Below are positions 1 to 6,068 of a stretch of 6,205 nucleotides of DNA, in pieces (positions within the stretch are counted from its first letter, which is position 1; each line of letters starts with the position of its first letter). The position numbers and the translations under genes are program-made. The DNA comes from Bacteroidota bacterium (GTDB taxonomy: Bacteria; Bacteroidota; Rhodothermia; Rhodothermales; Rubricoccaceae). The notes under the pieces are model-generated. The model saw only the letters and a list, made by a program, of their open reading frames with translations, was not told where the DNA came from and did not search any database. The DNA lies in NCBI GenBank assembly GCA_022564455.1, contig JADFLK010000143.1, positions 1-6,205 on the forward strand, read 5' to 3'.

Positions 1-141
1 TGCAAACGGCTTCGTCTTGCTGTATTCCTCGCGGAGTTTCATGAGCACGGGCATCCGGCTCTCCGCCCACTCCATGCGCAGGCGCCCGGCTTCGGCGAGG
101 CTCAGGTCGGCGACTTTGTACTGTCCTTCTTTGTGGTCCAT
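1..141 (-). CDS. ahcY: Adenosylhomocysteinase, N-terminal part (cut by window edge)
   Basis: The first 47 codons are present, read leftward from the ATG at 141, with no stop before the window edge. The visible protein contains YKVADLSLAEAGR, then EWAESRMPVLMKLREEY and KPFA, matching the conserved start of the S-adenosylhomocysteine hydrolase family (DLSLAE...GR...AE..MP.LM.LR.EY...KP). The family enzyme is cytoplasmic and NAD-dependent. It splits S-adenosylhomocysteine into adenosine and homocysteine, relieving product inhibition of methyltransferases. The substrate- and NAD-binding residues lie outside the window, so intactness cannot be judged. It lies 111 bp downstream of metK on the same strand with no convincing terminator between them, so co-transcription is plausible. 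The ATG has no Shine-Dalgarno motif (GTCAATCCCT precedes it). The identification is firm despite the short length. Confidence 0.93.
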   Translation of the reverse strand, partial: MDHKEGQYKVADLSLAEAGRLRMEWAESRMPVLMKLREEYSKTKPFA

Positions 142-173
142 AGGGATTGACGTTTAGTTCTTGGTTCGTAGTA

Positions 174-225
174 CTTGGGAAAGGCGGATTGTGCTCTCGT
201 GCCACTGCGGGAGGAATCTCCCAAG
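174..225. other. Inverted repeat in the metK-ahcY gap
   Basis: CTTGGGA (174-180) is matched by its reverse complement TCCCAAG (219-225). A small nested hairpin lies at 209-222 (GGGAG, loop GAAT, CTCCC). The two structures share 219-222, so they are alternatives. No T-run follows on either strand, so this is not a standard intrinsic terminator and does not clearly separate metK from ahcY. It could be weak mRNA structure or chance. The rest of the gap (142-252) shows no gene. Confidence 0.25.
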
Positions 226-252
226 AAAGAAGGACAAAGAGCGAAGTGCGCG

Positions 253-1422
253 TTACGCAACCTCATGCACGGCCTGCTTGAGTTGCTCGACGTGGTCGAT
301 CTGCTCCCAGGAGAATTCATTGCGGCCGAAGTGCCCGTAGGCGGCTGTCTGCTCGAATCCGGGCTGCAAAAGGTTGAGGCGGTCGATGATGGCACGCGGG
401 CGAAGGTCAAACGTCTCCGTGATGATCTCCGCAAGGCGGTCGTCGGATCCGACGCCGGTGCCGTAGCTGTTCACATCCACTGAAACCGGTTCGGCGACAC
501 CGATGGCATAGGCCACCTGAACCAGCACCTCTTCTGCCAAACCGGCAGCCACGAGGTTTTTCGCTGCGTGGCGGGCAGCGTAGGCTGCGGAGCGGTCCAC
601 CTTACTGGGATCCTTGCCCGAGAACGACCCTCCTCCGTGCGCGCCCTTACCGCCGTAGGTATCCACGATGATCTTACGGCCCGTAAGCCCCGTGTCGCCA
701 TGTGGCCCACCGACTACAAAACGGCCGGTCGGATTGACATGGAGGATGAGGTCTTCGTCGATGAGGTGGGCGTGCTGGAGGCTCGGGAGGACGTGACGCT
801 GCACGTCGGCCCGGATCTGATCCAGCTCCACATGCTCATCGTGCTGCGTAGAGACCACGATGGTGTGAATGCGGCGGACGGTCTTGCGGTCCTCTTCGTA
901 CTCGACCGTTACCTGGCTCTTGGCATCGGGGCGGAGGTAGGCCATTACCTCTCCGGCGCGGCGGATCTCCGCAAGGCGTCGGACTATCTCGTGCGAGGTC
1001 ATCAAGGCGAGCGGCATGTACTCAGGCGTCTCGGAGCACGCGTAGCCGAACATCATCCCTTGGTCACCGGCGCCCTGCTCAACGTGGAGCCCCTTGTCGC
1101 CGTCTACGCCCTGTGCAATATCATCGCTCTGCGCGTGAATGGAGGTCAGCACACCGCACGACTGCGCGTCGAACTGGAGTCCGGGATCCGTGTAGCCAAT
1201 CCGCGAAATCGTTTTCCGCACCACCTCCTGTACATCTACGTACGCCTTCGTGGTCACTTCGCCCGAAACCATCACGAGCCCTGTGGTGCAGAGCGTTTCG
1301 ATGGCGCAGCGGCTGTTCGGATCCTGCGCGAGGAACGCATCGAGGAGGGCGTCGGAGATCTGGTCCGAAACCTTATCGGGGTGTCCTTCAGAGACGGATT
1401 CGGAGGTGAAGAGGTACGCCAT
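253..1422 (-). CDS. metK: S-adenosylmethionine synthetase (methionine adenosyltransferase)
   Basis: This 389-aa protein has the usual MetK length. The family enzyme condenses L-methionine with ATP to give SAM, phosphate and diphosphate, and acts in the cytoplasm as a tetramer needing Mg2+ and K+. Visible signatures are [19 protein letters not shown] near the start (GHPDK at 13-17, ATP/metal site), [12 protein letters not shown] at 117-128 (PROSITE signature 1) and GGGSFSGKD at 263-271 (signature 2, phosphate-binding loop). [21 protein letters not shown] (230-250) and DVNSYGTG (316-323) are also conserved. All three domains appear present with no frameshift. The ATG at 1422 gives the canonical [17 protein letters not shown] beginning. 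The sequence before it (CAACCCAAAC) is not a Shine-Dalgarno site. ahcY follows on the same strand, so the pair covers SAM synthesis and SAH removal. I see no SAM riboswitch upstream. Confidence 0.98.
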   Translation of the reverse strand: MAYLFTSESVSEGHPDKVSDQISDALLDAFLAQDPNSRCAIETLCTTGLVMVSGEVTTKAYVDVQEVVRKTISRIGYTDPGLQFDAQSCGVLTSIHAQSDDIAQGVDGDKGLHVEQGAGDQGMMFGYACSETPEYMPLALMTSHEIVRRLAEIRRAGEVMAYLRPDAKSQVTVEYEEDRKTVRRIHTIVVSTQHDEHVELDQIRADVQRHVLPSLQHAHLIDEDLILHVNPTGRFVVGGPHGDTGLTGRKIIVDTYGGKGAHGGGSFSGKDPSKVDRSAAYAARHAAKNLVAAGLAEEVLVQVAYAIGVAEPVSVDVNSYGTGVGSDDRLAEIITETFDLRPRAIIDRLNLLQPGFEQTAAYGHFGRNEFSWEQIDHVEQLKQAVHEVA

Positions 1423-1653
1423 GTTTGGGTTGACGATCTGCAGGAATAATGCGTTTTGGCCAAGACCAGATAAGCTAGCCGTCTCTTTATGCGGGGTTCC
1501 ATCTCGGGGCGCGTCTTTGCAGCGTCTTCGGGCAAGAGTGCACCGGGGCTTCGTTGCACGCAGCAGCGGTTTTGCCGTAGTTTCTTTGCCGCCTGTAGAT
1601 CGTACACGATGTGATCCGCGCGCGTCCTTACTCCCTATATCACCCGACCCATT
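1423..1653. promoter_or_regulatory. Divergent promoter region of metK and acpP
   Basis: These 231 bp separate the starts of metK (leftward) and acpP (rightward) and contain no supported gene, so both promoters should lie here. Two small symmetric sequences are visible: TTGGCCAA at 1456-1463, about 35 bp before metK, and ATCGTACACGAT at 1599-1610 (ATCGT/ACGAT around a 2-bp centre), about 45 bp before acpP. Either could be an operator, but 8-12 bp symmetries also occur by chance. The promoter role rests on gene arrangement rather than on a strong motif. Confidence 0.6.
1554..1588 (+). promoter_or_regulatory. Weak candidate promoter for acpP
   Basis: TTG at 1554-1556 is followed 21 bp later by TAGTTTCTTTG (1578-1588). 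This loosely resembles the Bacteroidota sigma-A pattern (upstream TTTG, downstream TAnnTTTG) and would start transcription some 60 bases before acpP. The match is partial, and the promoter rules of this lineage are assumed, so this is only a candidate. Confidence 0.2.
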
Positions 1654-1905
1654 ATGTCGAACGGTACCGACCTCGAAGCAAAAGTCACCGCCATCATCAT
1701 CGAAAAGCTTGGCGTTGACGAAAGCGATATCGCCCCTGAAGCTTCCTTCACCAACGATCTCGGCGCAGACTCCCTCGACACCGTCGAGCTCATCATGGAA
1801 TTCGAGAAAGAATTCGACATGACGATACCGGACGAAGACGCTGAAAAGATTGCCACGGTGGGTGACGCCATCACGTACATCCTGGAGAAGAAGGCGGACG
1901 CTTGA
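1654..1905 (+). CDS. acpP: Acyl carrier protein
   Basis: This 83-aa acidic protein has the typical length and composition of type II acyl carrier protein. It is the cytoplasmic carrier of growing fatty acyl chains, tethered as thioesters to a 4'-phosphopantetheine arm added by a phosphopantetheinyl transferase. The attachment site is Ser40 in the motif [13 protein letters not shown]. The following helix II (residues about 40-54), which partner enzymes recognise, is intact, as is the conserved [16 protein letters not shown] segment at 58-73. fabF follows after 98 bp on the same strand, the common acpP-fabF order. The ATG at 1654 is preceded by CGACCCATT, so there is no Shine-Dalgarno motif even though this gene is normally very highly expressed. 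Confidence 0.98.
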   Translation: MSNGTDLEAKVTAIIIEKLGVDESDIAPEASFTNDLGADSLDTVELIMEFEKEFDMTIPDEDAEKIATVGDAITYILEKKADA

Positions 1906-1929
1906 AGCTCACACGTACCCCACTGCTCC

Positions 1930-1995
1930 GGAAGGGGGAGAGGGAGAGAGGGTGCATGGGGACACTTCCCCTCCTCTCTTTCTGTCCCCCTTTCC
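1930..1995 (+). other. Long purine/pyrimidine hairpin between acpP and fabF
   Basis: A 23-base all-purine run (1930-1952) is complementary to the pyrimidine-rich stretch 1972-1995. Aligned by eye, the arms form about 22-23 pairs with one bulge (1991), one G-G mismatch (1940/1984) and a few G-U pairs. The intervening segment can form a further small stem (GGGGA 1958-1962 with TCCCC 1967-1971). The structure ends 8 bases before the fabF ATG. No clear U-run follows, so it is not a canonical terminator. It could act as an attenuator lowering fabF relative to acpP, as a 3'-end stabiliser of acpP mRNA, or be a decayed intergenic repeat. Confidence 0.5.
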
Positions 1996-2003
1996 CTTAA
2001 TTC

Positions 2004-3266
2004 ATGCCCACCTCGCCCGACAATCGTGTCGTCGTAACCGGCCTCGGGGCGCTGACGCCTATTGGCCTCAGCACTGCCGCCTACTGGGATGGCCTTATGG
2101 ATGGCCGGAGCGGCGCGGCACCCATCACCTCCTTCGACACGGCAGAGTTCACGACAAAGTTCGCCTGCCAACTGAAGGATTTCGATGTAACAACCTACCT
2201 CGACCGCAGGGATTCGCGACGGTTGGAGCCTTTCTCGCAATACGCGCTCATCGCCTCGGACGAGGCACTGAAGGATGCCGGTATCGACCCGAAAAGCCTC
2301 TCTGAAGAAGAGAAAAGCAGCATTGGTGTAGTGTTCGGGAGCGGCATCGGCGGAATGCAAATCTTCCACGACCAGGTGACCGCGTACGACCGAGGCGGTC
2401 CTCGACGGATCTCGCCGTTCTTCGTGCCCATGATGATTCTGGACATCGCGGCCGGGTTGATTGCGATGCGCCACGGGCTTCGTGGGCCGAACTACGCCAC
2501 CGTCAGCGCGTGCGCCACGAGCAACAACGCCATCGGCGACGCCTACATGCTGATCAAGAACGGCCTGGCGAATACGGTTGTCTGCGGCGGATCCGAAGCG
2601 GCGATTATCGAGATTGGCGTAGGCGGATTTGCGGCAATGCGCGCACTCTCCACTCGCAATGACGACCCGGAGACGGCCAGCCGCCCCTTCGATGCCGAGC
2701 GCGATGGTTTTGTGATGGGTGAGGGTGCGGGTGCTTTGATTCTGGAACGACTCAGCAGCGCGCAAGCCCGTGGAGCTACGATCCATGCAGAAATGATCGG
2801 CCTCGGTATGAGTGCTGATGCACACCATCTTACCGCTCCCCACCCGGAGGGCGAGGGCGCCAAGCTGGCCATGAAGATGGCGCTGAAGACCTCTCGCATC
2901 CAACCGGAAGACGTGGACTACCTCAACATGCACGGCACCAGCACGCCGCTCGGCGACGTGGCAGAAACCGAGGCCATCAAGAAGGTCTTCGGAAAGCATG
3001 CGTACGAGATGAACCTGTCCTCCACAAAGAGTATGACGGGGCACCTGTTGGGGGCCGCCGGTGCCATAGAAGCCATTGCATCGATTCTCGCGGTGAAGAA
3101 CAACCGCATCCCGCCAACGATCAATTTCTCCAATCCGGATCCGCTGTGCGACCTGAACTACACGTTCAACGTGCCACAGGACCGGAAGGTGGACGTGGTA
3201 CTCTCCAATGCGTTTGGGTTTGGTGGCCACAACACGTGCGTGGTGTTCAGGAAGTTTGAGGGATAG
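2004..3266 (+). CDS. fabF: 3-oxoacyl-[acyl-carrier-protein] synthase II
   Basis: This 420-aa protein has the usual FabF length. The family enzyme, a cytoplasmic dimer with a thiolase fold, condenses malonyl-ACP with acyl-ACP to extend the chain by two carbons. The Cys-His-His catalytic set is complete: Cys170 in VSACATSNN, His310 in NMHGTSTPLGD, and His347 in STKSMTGHLLGAAGA, with the conserved Lys342. The C-terminal glycine-rich SNAFGFGGHN (401-410) is also intact. The N-terminus RVVVTGLGALTPIG begins eight residues into the protein, supporting the ATG at 2004. It follows acpP, whose product is its substrate carrier. The leader just before the ATG is pyrimidine-rich (CCCTTAATTC) with no Shine-Dalgarno motif, and a long hairpin lies immediately upstream. 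The next gene is convergent, so the acpP-fabF unit ends here. FabB is a close relative, but order and sequence favour FabF. Confidence 0.97.
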   Translation: MPTSPDNRVVVTGLGALTPIGLSTAAYWDGLMDGRSGAAPITSFDTAEFTTKFACQLKDFDVTTYLDRRDSRRLEPFSQYALIASDEALKDAGIDPKSLSEEEKSSIGVVFGSGIGGMQIFHDQVTAYDRGGPRRISPFFVPMMILDIAAGLIAMRHGLRGPNYATVSACATSNNAIGDAYMLIKNGLANTVVCGGSEAAIIEIGVGGFAAMRALSTRNDDPETASRPFDAERDGFVMGEGAGALILERLSSAQARGATIHAEMIGLGMSADAHHLTAPHPEGEGAKLAMKMALKTSRIQPEDVDYLNMHGTSTPLGDVAETEAIKKVFGKHAYEMNLSSTKSMTGHLLGAAGAIEAIASILAVKNNRIPPTINFSNPDPLCDLNYTFNVPQDRKVDVVLSNAFGFGGHNTCVVFRKFEG

Positions 3267-3312
3267 CGCTTAGTCCGTCTCCAATTGCCCTTTCGTCACC
3301 TCGGTGTGTACC

Positions 3313-3356
3313 ACGTCGCCTTTCAGATGGTGACCGGTACGCGCCGAAAGGCACGT
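3313..3356 (+). terminator. Possible terminator-like hairpin after fabF
   Basis: ACGT-C-GCCTTTC (3313-3324) can pair with GAAAGGC-ACGT (3346-3356), forming 11 pairs with one bulged base around a 21-base loop. It begins 46 bases after the fabF stop. The sequence after it (TAAGCCACT) has no T-run, so an intrinsic terminator function is weakly supported. The arms may instead belong to a decayed gene remnant in this gap. Confidence 0.2.
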
Positions 3357-3473
3357 TAAGCCACTCAGAGTTGATGGAGGGTGAAGCTCATCCGCCAGAG
3401 CATCCAGTACTCACTTCACACTCAATGTCCGTCCATGCAGGAATTACGGGTAGATAGCAGCACGCACGAATGT

Positions 3474-3501
3474 GTAGGAGCACGGCATGCCGTGCTCCTA
3501 C
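3474..3501. repeat. Perfect 28-bp palindrome in the convergent gap
   Basis: GTAGGAGCACGGCA is followed directly by its exact reverse complement TGCCGTGCTCCTAC, with no mismatch over 28 bp. It lies 25 bases beyond the stop of the DUF721 gene and 207 bases beyond the fabF stop, between convergent genes. As RNA it would form a strong hairpin in either direction, but neither flank has a T-run. From memory, similar GTAGG(A/G)GCACGGCATGCC palindromes recur in intergenic DNA of several bacterial groups, so a REP-like dispersed element is the best reading. A bidirectional transcription stop or mRNA end stabiliser is possible. Confidence 0.75.
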
Positions 3502-3526
3502 TACAATTACAACCTGAGCGCCGTCG

Positions 3527-3823
3527 TCACCGAAACACCACCTCGTCCACAACCTCTCTCCCGAGGTGCTCGTTGATGCGGTCGCGCCAGCTCTCGCGTT
3601 GAAGGTGGAGCTGATGCCGCCACGCGGCGGAGCGGATCTTGACGAAAAGCCGTCCATCGCGCACCCACACGGACTCCGTCACCTGTTCGATGGCCGGGCC
3701 GGCGAGCATCGGCCAGGCATCCACGGCGCGTGCCTGATCCATCTTGTCGCGGTAGCCGAGCCGGTCAATCAGCTCGCCGAGCACGGCGCCGAGGCGCTGG
3801 GGCGGGTTGGAATAGAAAGTCAC
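3527..3823 (-). CDS. DUF721/DciA-like protein
   Basis: This is a 98-aa protein when started at the GTG at 3823. It has the DUF721 layout: QRLGAVLGELIDRLGY at the start, then AVDAWPMLAGPAIEQVTESVWVRDGRLFVKIRSAAWRHQL, then WRDRINEHLGREVVDEVVFR. Key positions are Trp37, Gly42, the Leu-Phe-Val strand (59-61), Ser65-Ala-Ala-Trp68 and Ile83-Asn84, the KH-like domain pattern of this family. DciA proteins load the replicative helicase DnaB in many bacteria. Short Bacteroidota-type members are annotated only as DUF721, so the helicase-loader role is inferred. The frame stays open to 3976, but those extra 51 residues cover the intergenic repeat and look non-coding. The start chosen matches the homology boundary and the usual length. 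It lies 88 bp after the membrane protein gene on the same strand, possibly one transcript. No Shine-Dalgarno motif is present. Confidence 0.85.
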   Translation of the reverse strand: MTFYSNPPQRLGAVLGELIDRLGYRDKMDQARAVDAWPMLAGPAIEQVTESVWVRDGRLFVKIRSAAWRHQLHLQRESWRDRINEHLGREVVDEVVFR

Positions 3824-3841
3824 GGTGGGATAGTTCGTATA

Positions 3842-3860
3842 GCGTAATGCGTAATGCGTA
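3842..3860. repeat. Short GCGTAAT tandem repeat upstream of the DUF721 gene
   Basis: GCGTAAT occurs twice head to tail (3842-3848, 3849-3855), followed by a partial third copy GCGTA (3856-3860). It lies about 20 bases upstream of the GTG start of the DUF721 gene and next to GTTCGTA (3833-3839), a heptamer also found upstream of ahcY at 164-170. It looks like a remnant of a simple intergenic repeat. Confidence 0.5.
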
Positions 3861-3911
3861 GATATTGCAGCAAAACTGGATGCACCACAAAGGTAGACAA
3901 TCAGGTGGACG

Positions 3912-6068
3912 TCAACTCCGCGTGGCGAGGTGCCACAGGAAACCCAGCTCCGCCTGGCCGCCAACAAACAGAACAATCAGGATCACCGCAATCACGCCGA
4001 GCGGCGCGCCGTAGCCGAGGAACATGGCCCGCTGCATCGGGACGCGGGTTACGTGCGCGAAGTCGTTGAGCATCCGCCCGGTCGCAACGATCTCCACGCC
4101 CAGCCATACGAAGAGGAGCAGCGGCGCGAGCGCCGTGGCGGCGCGGGGAGGCATAGCGGCCAGCATCATCGCCCAGATCATTAGAAGAATAACCGGCCAG
4201 CGGCTCCAGACGACGAGTGTGAGGGCCTGTTGCGCTCGGATTCGGTGCCGCCTTCCCGTGAGCACGTACAGCCAAAAGATATTGAACAACAGCCAGAGGC
4301 TGAAGCATAAGGCGAGGAGCAATACCAGTATCAGCGGCTCGCCCAAAAGTTGATTGAGTCGCGCCTGCGCGTCTAGCGTCCAGCTTGAGACGGCCGTGGA
4401 CAACGCATCTGTGCGGCCGAGGGCGCGAAGCACCGATGCCCCCGCCACGCCGCCGGCGAGCGACAGCGTTAGTCCTAGCATGGCGTTGAGCCCCGCGTTG
4501 AGGTCGTAACCCCGCTGGATGGACTCGCGGTAAAGATCGTGGCGCCCGAAGTACTTCGACGAGAGGAGGCCAAACCGAGGCGTCAGCCAGTAGAGCATCC
4601 CCATTCCCATCAGCAGCAGCCAGCCCACGAAGACCATCAGCGCCGCAGTCCGCGTCTCCGAAACCACGTTGCCCGCGTCAAACGCGAACACGCGCTGCGT
4701 GCCAGTAAAGAATCCGCGCACGACATCCAACGCAGAGCGATTGAGACTGTCGGGCTCTGCGCCGTTGAGCCCGTATACAATGCCCTCAATCTCTGCCCGC
4801 TGGTCCATCCCGCCGATGCGGCCCGCTGCGTCACGCCAGCGGTAGATGAACAGGGCCGCTAGCCCGGAGGGTTGTTCTAATATCCCGCCAAGGCCGTTTT
4901 CGAGCGCTCTGGCCTGCGCTGCCAGCGTGCCTGCCTTCCGCCACCCACCCTCGCTCCCGGGCCGTACGGACGCCCCGAATGCTCCGATCCCAACAGGCGT
5001 GTCGTGCCGGTTTCGCCAACGATCCAACAGGGCTACAGGATCGGCCTGTCGTGCATCAAGCAAAACGAAATCGACAGTATGATCGCAGCGGTCGTCGTTG
5101 GGGAAGCGCGTGAGGTAGTAAGCCTGGCTCCCTGTGGGACCACGTTCTCGAACCAGTTGGGCAAGACGGTCGAAGTACGGCCGCGCCCTCAGATCACTCG
5201 TATCCACGTACTGCGCCAACCCAAAATGTCTCGCCGAGCGAAAACGCTGAGCCCGGCGAAGCATCTCCGTCAACGTCCGCTCCGCAAAACTCAGCGTATC
5301 AATCAGGTGAGGCGCGGGCAGGTTGGCGATGGGCAGATCCTGATAGAAAGCGATTCCGAGCACATCCGCTGCACGAAGGAGAAGCGTTTCCTCAATAACA
5401 GGTGTTCGGATGACTCGCACGCCCGTCCGCCGCATCTCCAGCAGGTCGTCCAATGCGGCTCCGACCGAGTCTGGCCGTTGCCACACCATCCCCCGTAGCT
5501 GCGTGGCCATTGGAACGAGCGGCCCGATCACGGCAAGTGGCCCCGAAGAATCGGCAGCAGCAACGAGAATGCGTTGGAAGGCCTCGCGAGCCGGGTCGTT
5601 ACGAATGGCCGAAGAATCCGCCGGGACGGATGTGTCGCCAATAGTCTGCTGGACACTCGACGGCTGAATAGCCTGAGGCTGTGGAGGCGTTGGCCTGACG
5701 GTCTGGGATTGAGGACGCGTTGGCCGAGGCGGCGGCGAAACGGCAGGCGCCTCCGGCTCCGTTGGGTCCGATTCCTGGACCGCAGGTTGTTCTTCAGCCG
5801 ATTCGGGTGCCTGTTCAGGGTCCGGCTCCTGCGGCACTTCTACGTGCGGAGGGGCGGGGGCTTGCTGAGGTGGAGGCTCGGGAGCCTGCTGAGGCGGAGG
5901 CAGTGCTTCCTGAGGCGGAGGCAGTGCTTCCTGAGGCGGAGGCAGTGCTTCCTGAGGCGGCGGAACACCCGTCGAATCCTGTGCGCGAACCACTCCTGGG
6001 GAGAGGACCACTCCTACCGACACTGCGATGAGGAGTAGGATTCTTGTGGAAAGTGGTTTGATGGGCAT
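3912..6068 (-). CDS. Signal-peptide protein with degenerate GH2-like TIM barrel and ~6 membrane helices
   Basis: This 718-aa protein has no name I recognise. Residues 1-29 form a signal peptide (hydrophobic IRILLLIAVSVGV-type core, likely cut after VRA). Residues 31-160 are a Pro/Gln/Glu-rich linker starting with PPPQEAL repeats. Residues about 181-460 resemble the TIM barrel of glycoside hydrolase family 2: QLRGMVWQ (190-197), TGVRVIRT (215-222), ADVLGIAFYQDLPI (234-247), YYLTRFPNDDRCDHTVDFV (317-335), PVGIGAFGAS (358-367) and YRWRDA (409-414). The nucleophile Glu expected in the T-E-F/Y-G motif is Ala363, and no Asn-Glu acid/base pair is visible near 281-292, so catalysis is probably lost. 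About six membrane helices follow (475-495, 527-549, 577-603, 616-640, 644-664, 682-704), perhaps YIP1-like. The inferred topology is an extracytoplasmic barrel on a membrane anchor. An upstream GTG at 6197 is in frame, but the ATG at 6068 puts the signal peptide at the N-terminus. The DUF721 gene follows. Confidence 0.85.
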   Translation of the reverse strand: MPIKPLSTRILLLIAVSVGVVLSPGVVRAQDSTGVPPPQEALPPPQEALPPPQEALPPPQQAPEPPPQQAPAPPHVEVPQEPDPEQAPESAEEQPAVQESDPTEPEAPAVSPPPRPTRPQSQTVRPTPPQPQAIQPSSVQQTIGDTSVPADSSAIRNDPAREAFQRILVAAADSSGPLAVIGPLVPMATQLRGMVWQRPDSVGAALDDLLEMRRTGVRVIRTPVIEETLLLRAADVLGIAFYQDLPIANLPAPHLIDTLSFAERTLTEMLRRAQRFRSARHFGLAQYVDTSDLRARPYFDRLAQLVRERGPTGSQAYYLTRFPNDDRCDHTVDFVLLDARQADPVALLDRWRNRHDTPVGIGAFGASVRPGSEGGWRKAGTLAAQARALENGLGGILEQPSGLAALFIYRWRDAAGRIGGMDQRAEIEGIVYGLNGAEPDSLNRSALDVVRGFFTGTQRVFAFDAGNVVSETRTAALMVFVGWLLLMGMGMLYWLTPRFGLLSSKYFGRHDLYRESIQRGYDLNAGLNAMLGLTLSLAGGVAGASVLRALGRTDALSTAVSSWTLDAQARLNQLLGEPLILVLLLALCFSLWLLFNIFWLYVLTGRRHRIRAQQALTLVVWSRWPVILLMIWAMMLAAMPPRAATALAPLLLFVWLGVEIVATGRMLNDFAHVTRVPMQRAMFLGYGAPLGVIAVILIVLFVGGQAELGFLWHLATRS
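5891..5953. repeat. Three exact 21-bp tandem repeats inside the membrane protein gene
   Basis: On the plus strand GAGGCGGAGGCAGTGCTTCC plus T is repeated three times without a mismatch (5891-5911, 5912-5932, 5933-5953), encoding PPPQEAL units at residues 36-56. A diverged copy at 5867-5887 and a partial one from 5954 flank them. The unit is a multiple of three, so copy-number change would alter linker length without shifting the frame. Confidence 0.95.

Noticed and set aside
568..1449. Long plus-strand open frame opposite metK (293 codons)
   Set aside because: It lies entirely antisense to an intact, clearly recognisable metK and shows no domain of its own. Long antisense frames are expected opposite GC-rich coding DNA.
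1423..1653. SAM riboswitch upstream of metK
   Set aside because: I looked for a structured, terminator-linked leader and found no recognisable SAM-riboswitch core. A covariance search (Infernal with Rfam SAM families) would settle it.
1635..3230. Very long minus-strand open frame opposite acpP and fabF (531 codons)
   Set aside because: It spans two real genes and their gap, its translation is rich in Arg and His with no recognisable motif, and it is best explained as a codon-bias shadow.
3381..3602. Plus-strand 73-codon frame across the palindrome
   Set aside because: It runs through the palindrome and into the antisense of the DUF721 gene, so it is not credible as a gene.
3824..3976. N-terminal extension of the DUF721 protein to an ATG at 3976
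   Set aside because: It would overlap the end of the membrane protein gene and translate the intergenic repeat. Family similarity begins only after the GTG at 3823.
5574..6038. Plus-strand Arg/Leu-rich repeat frame opposite the linker of the membrane protein
   Set aside because: Its repeats simply mirror the 21-bp tandem repeat encoding PPPQEAL on the other strand.
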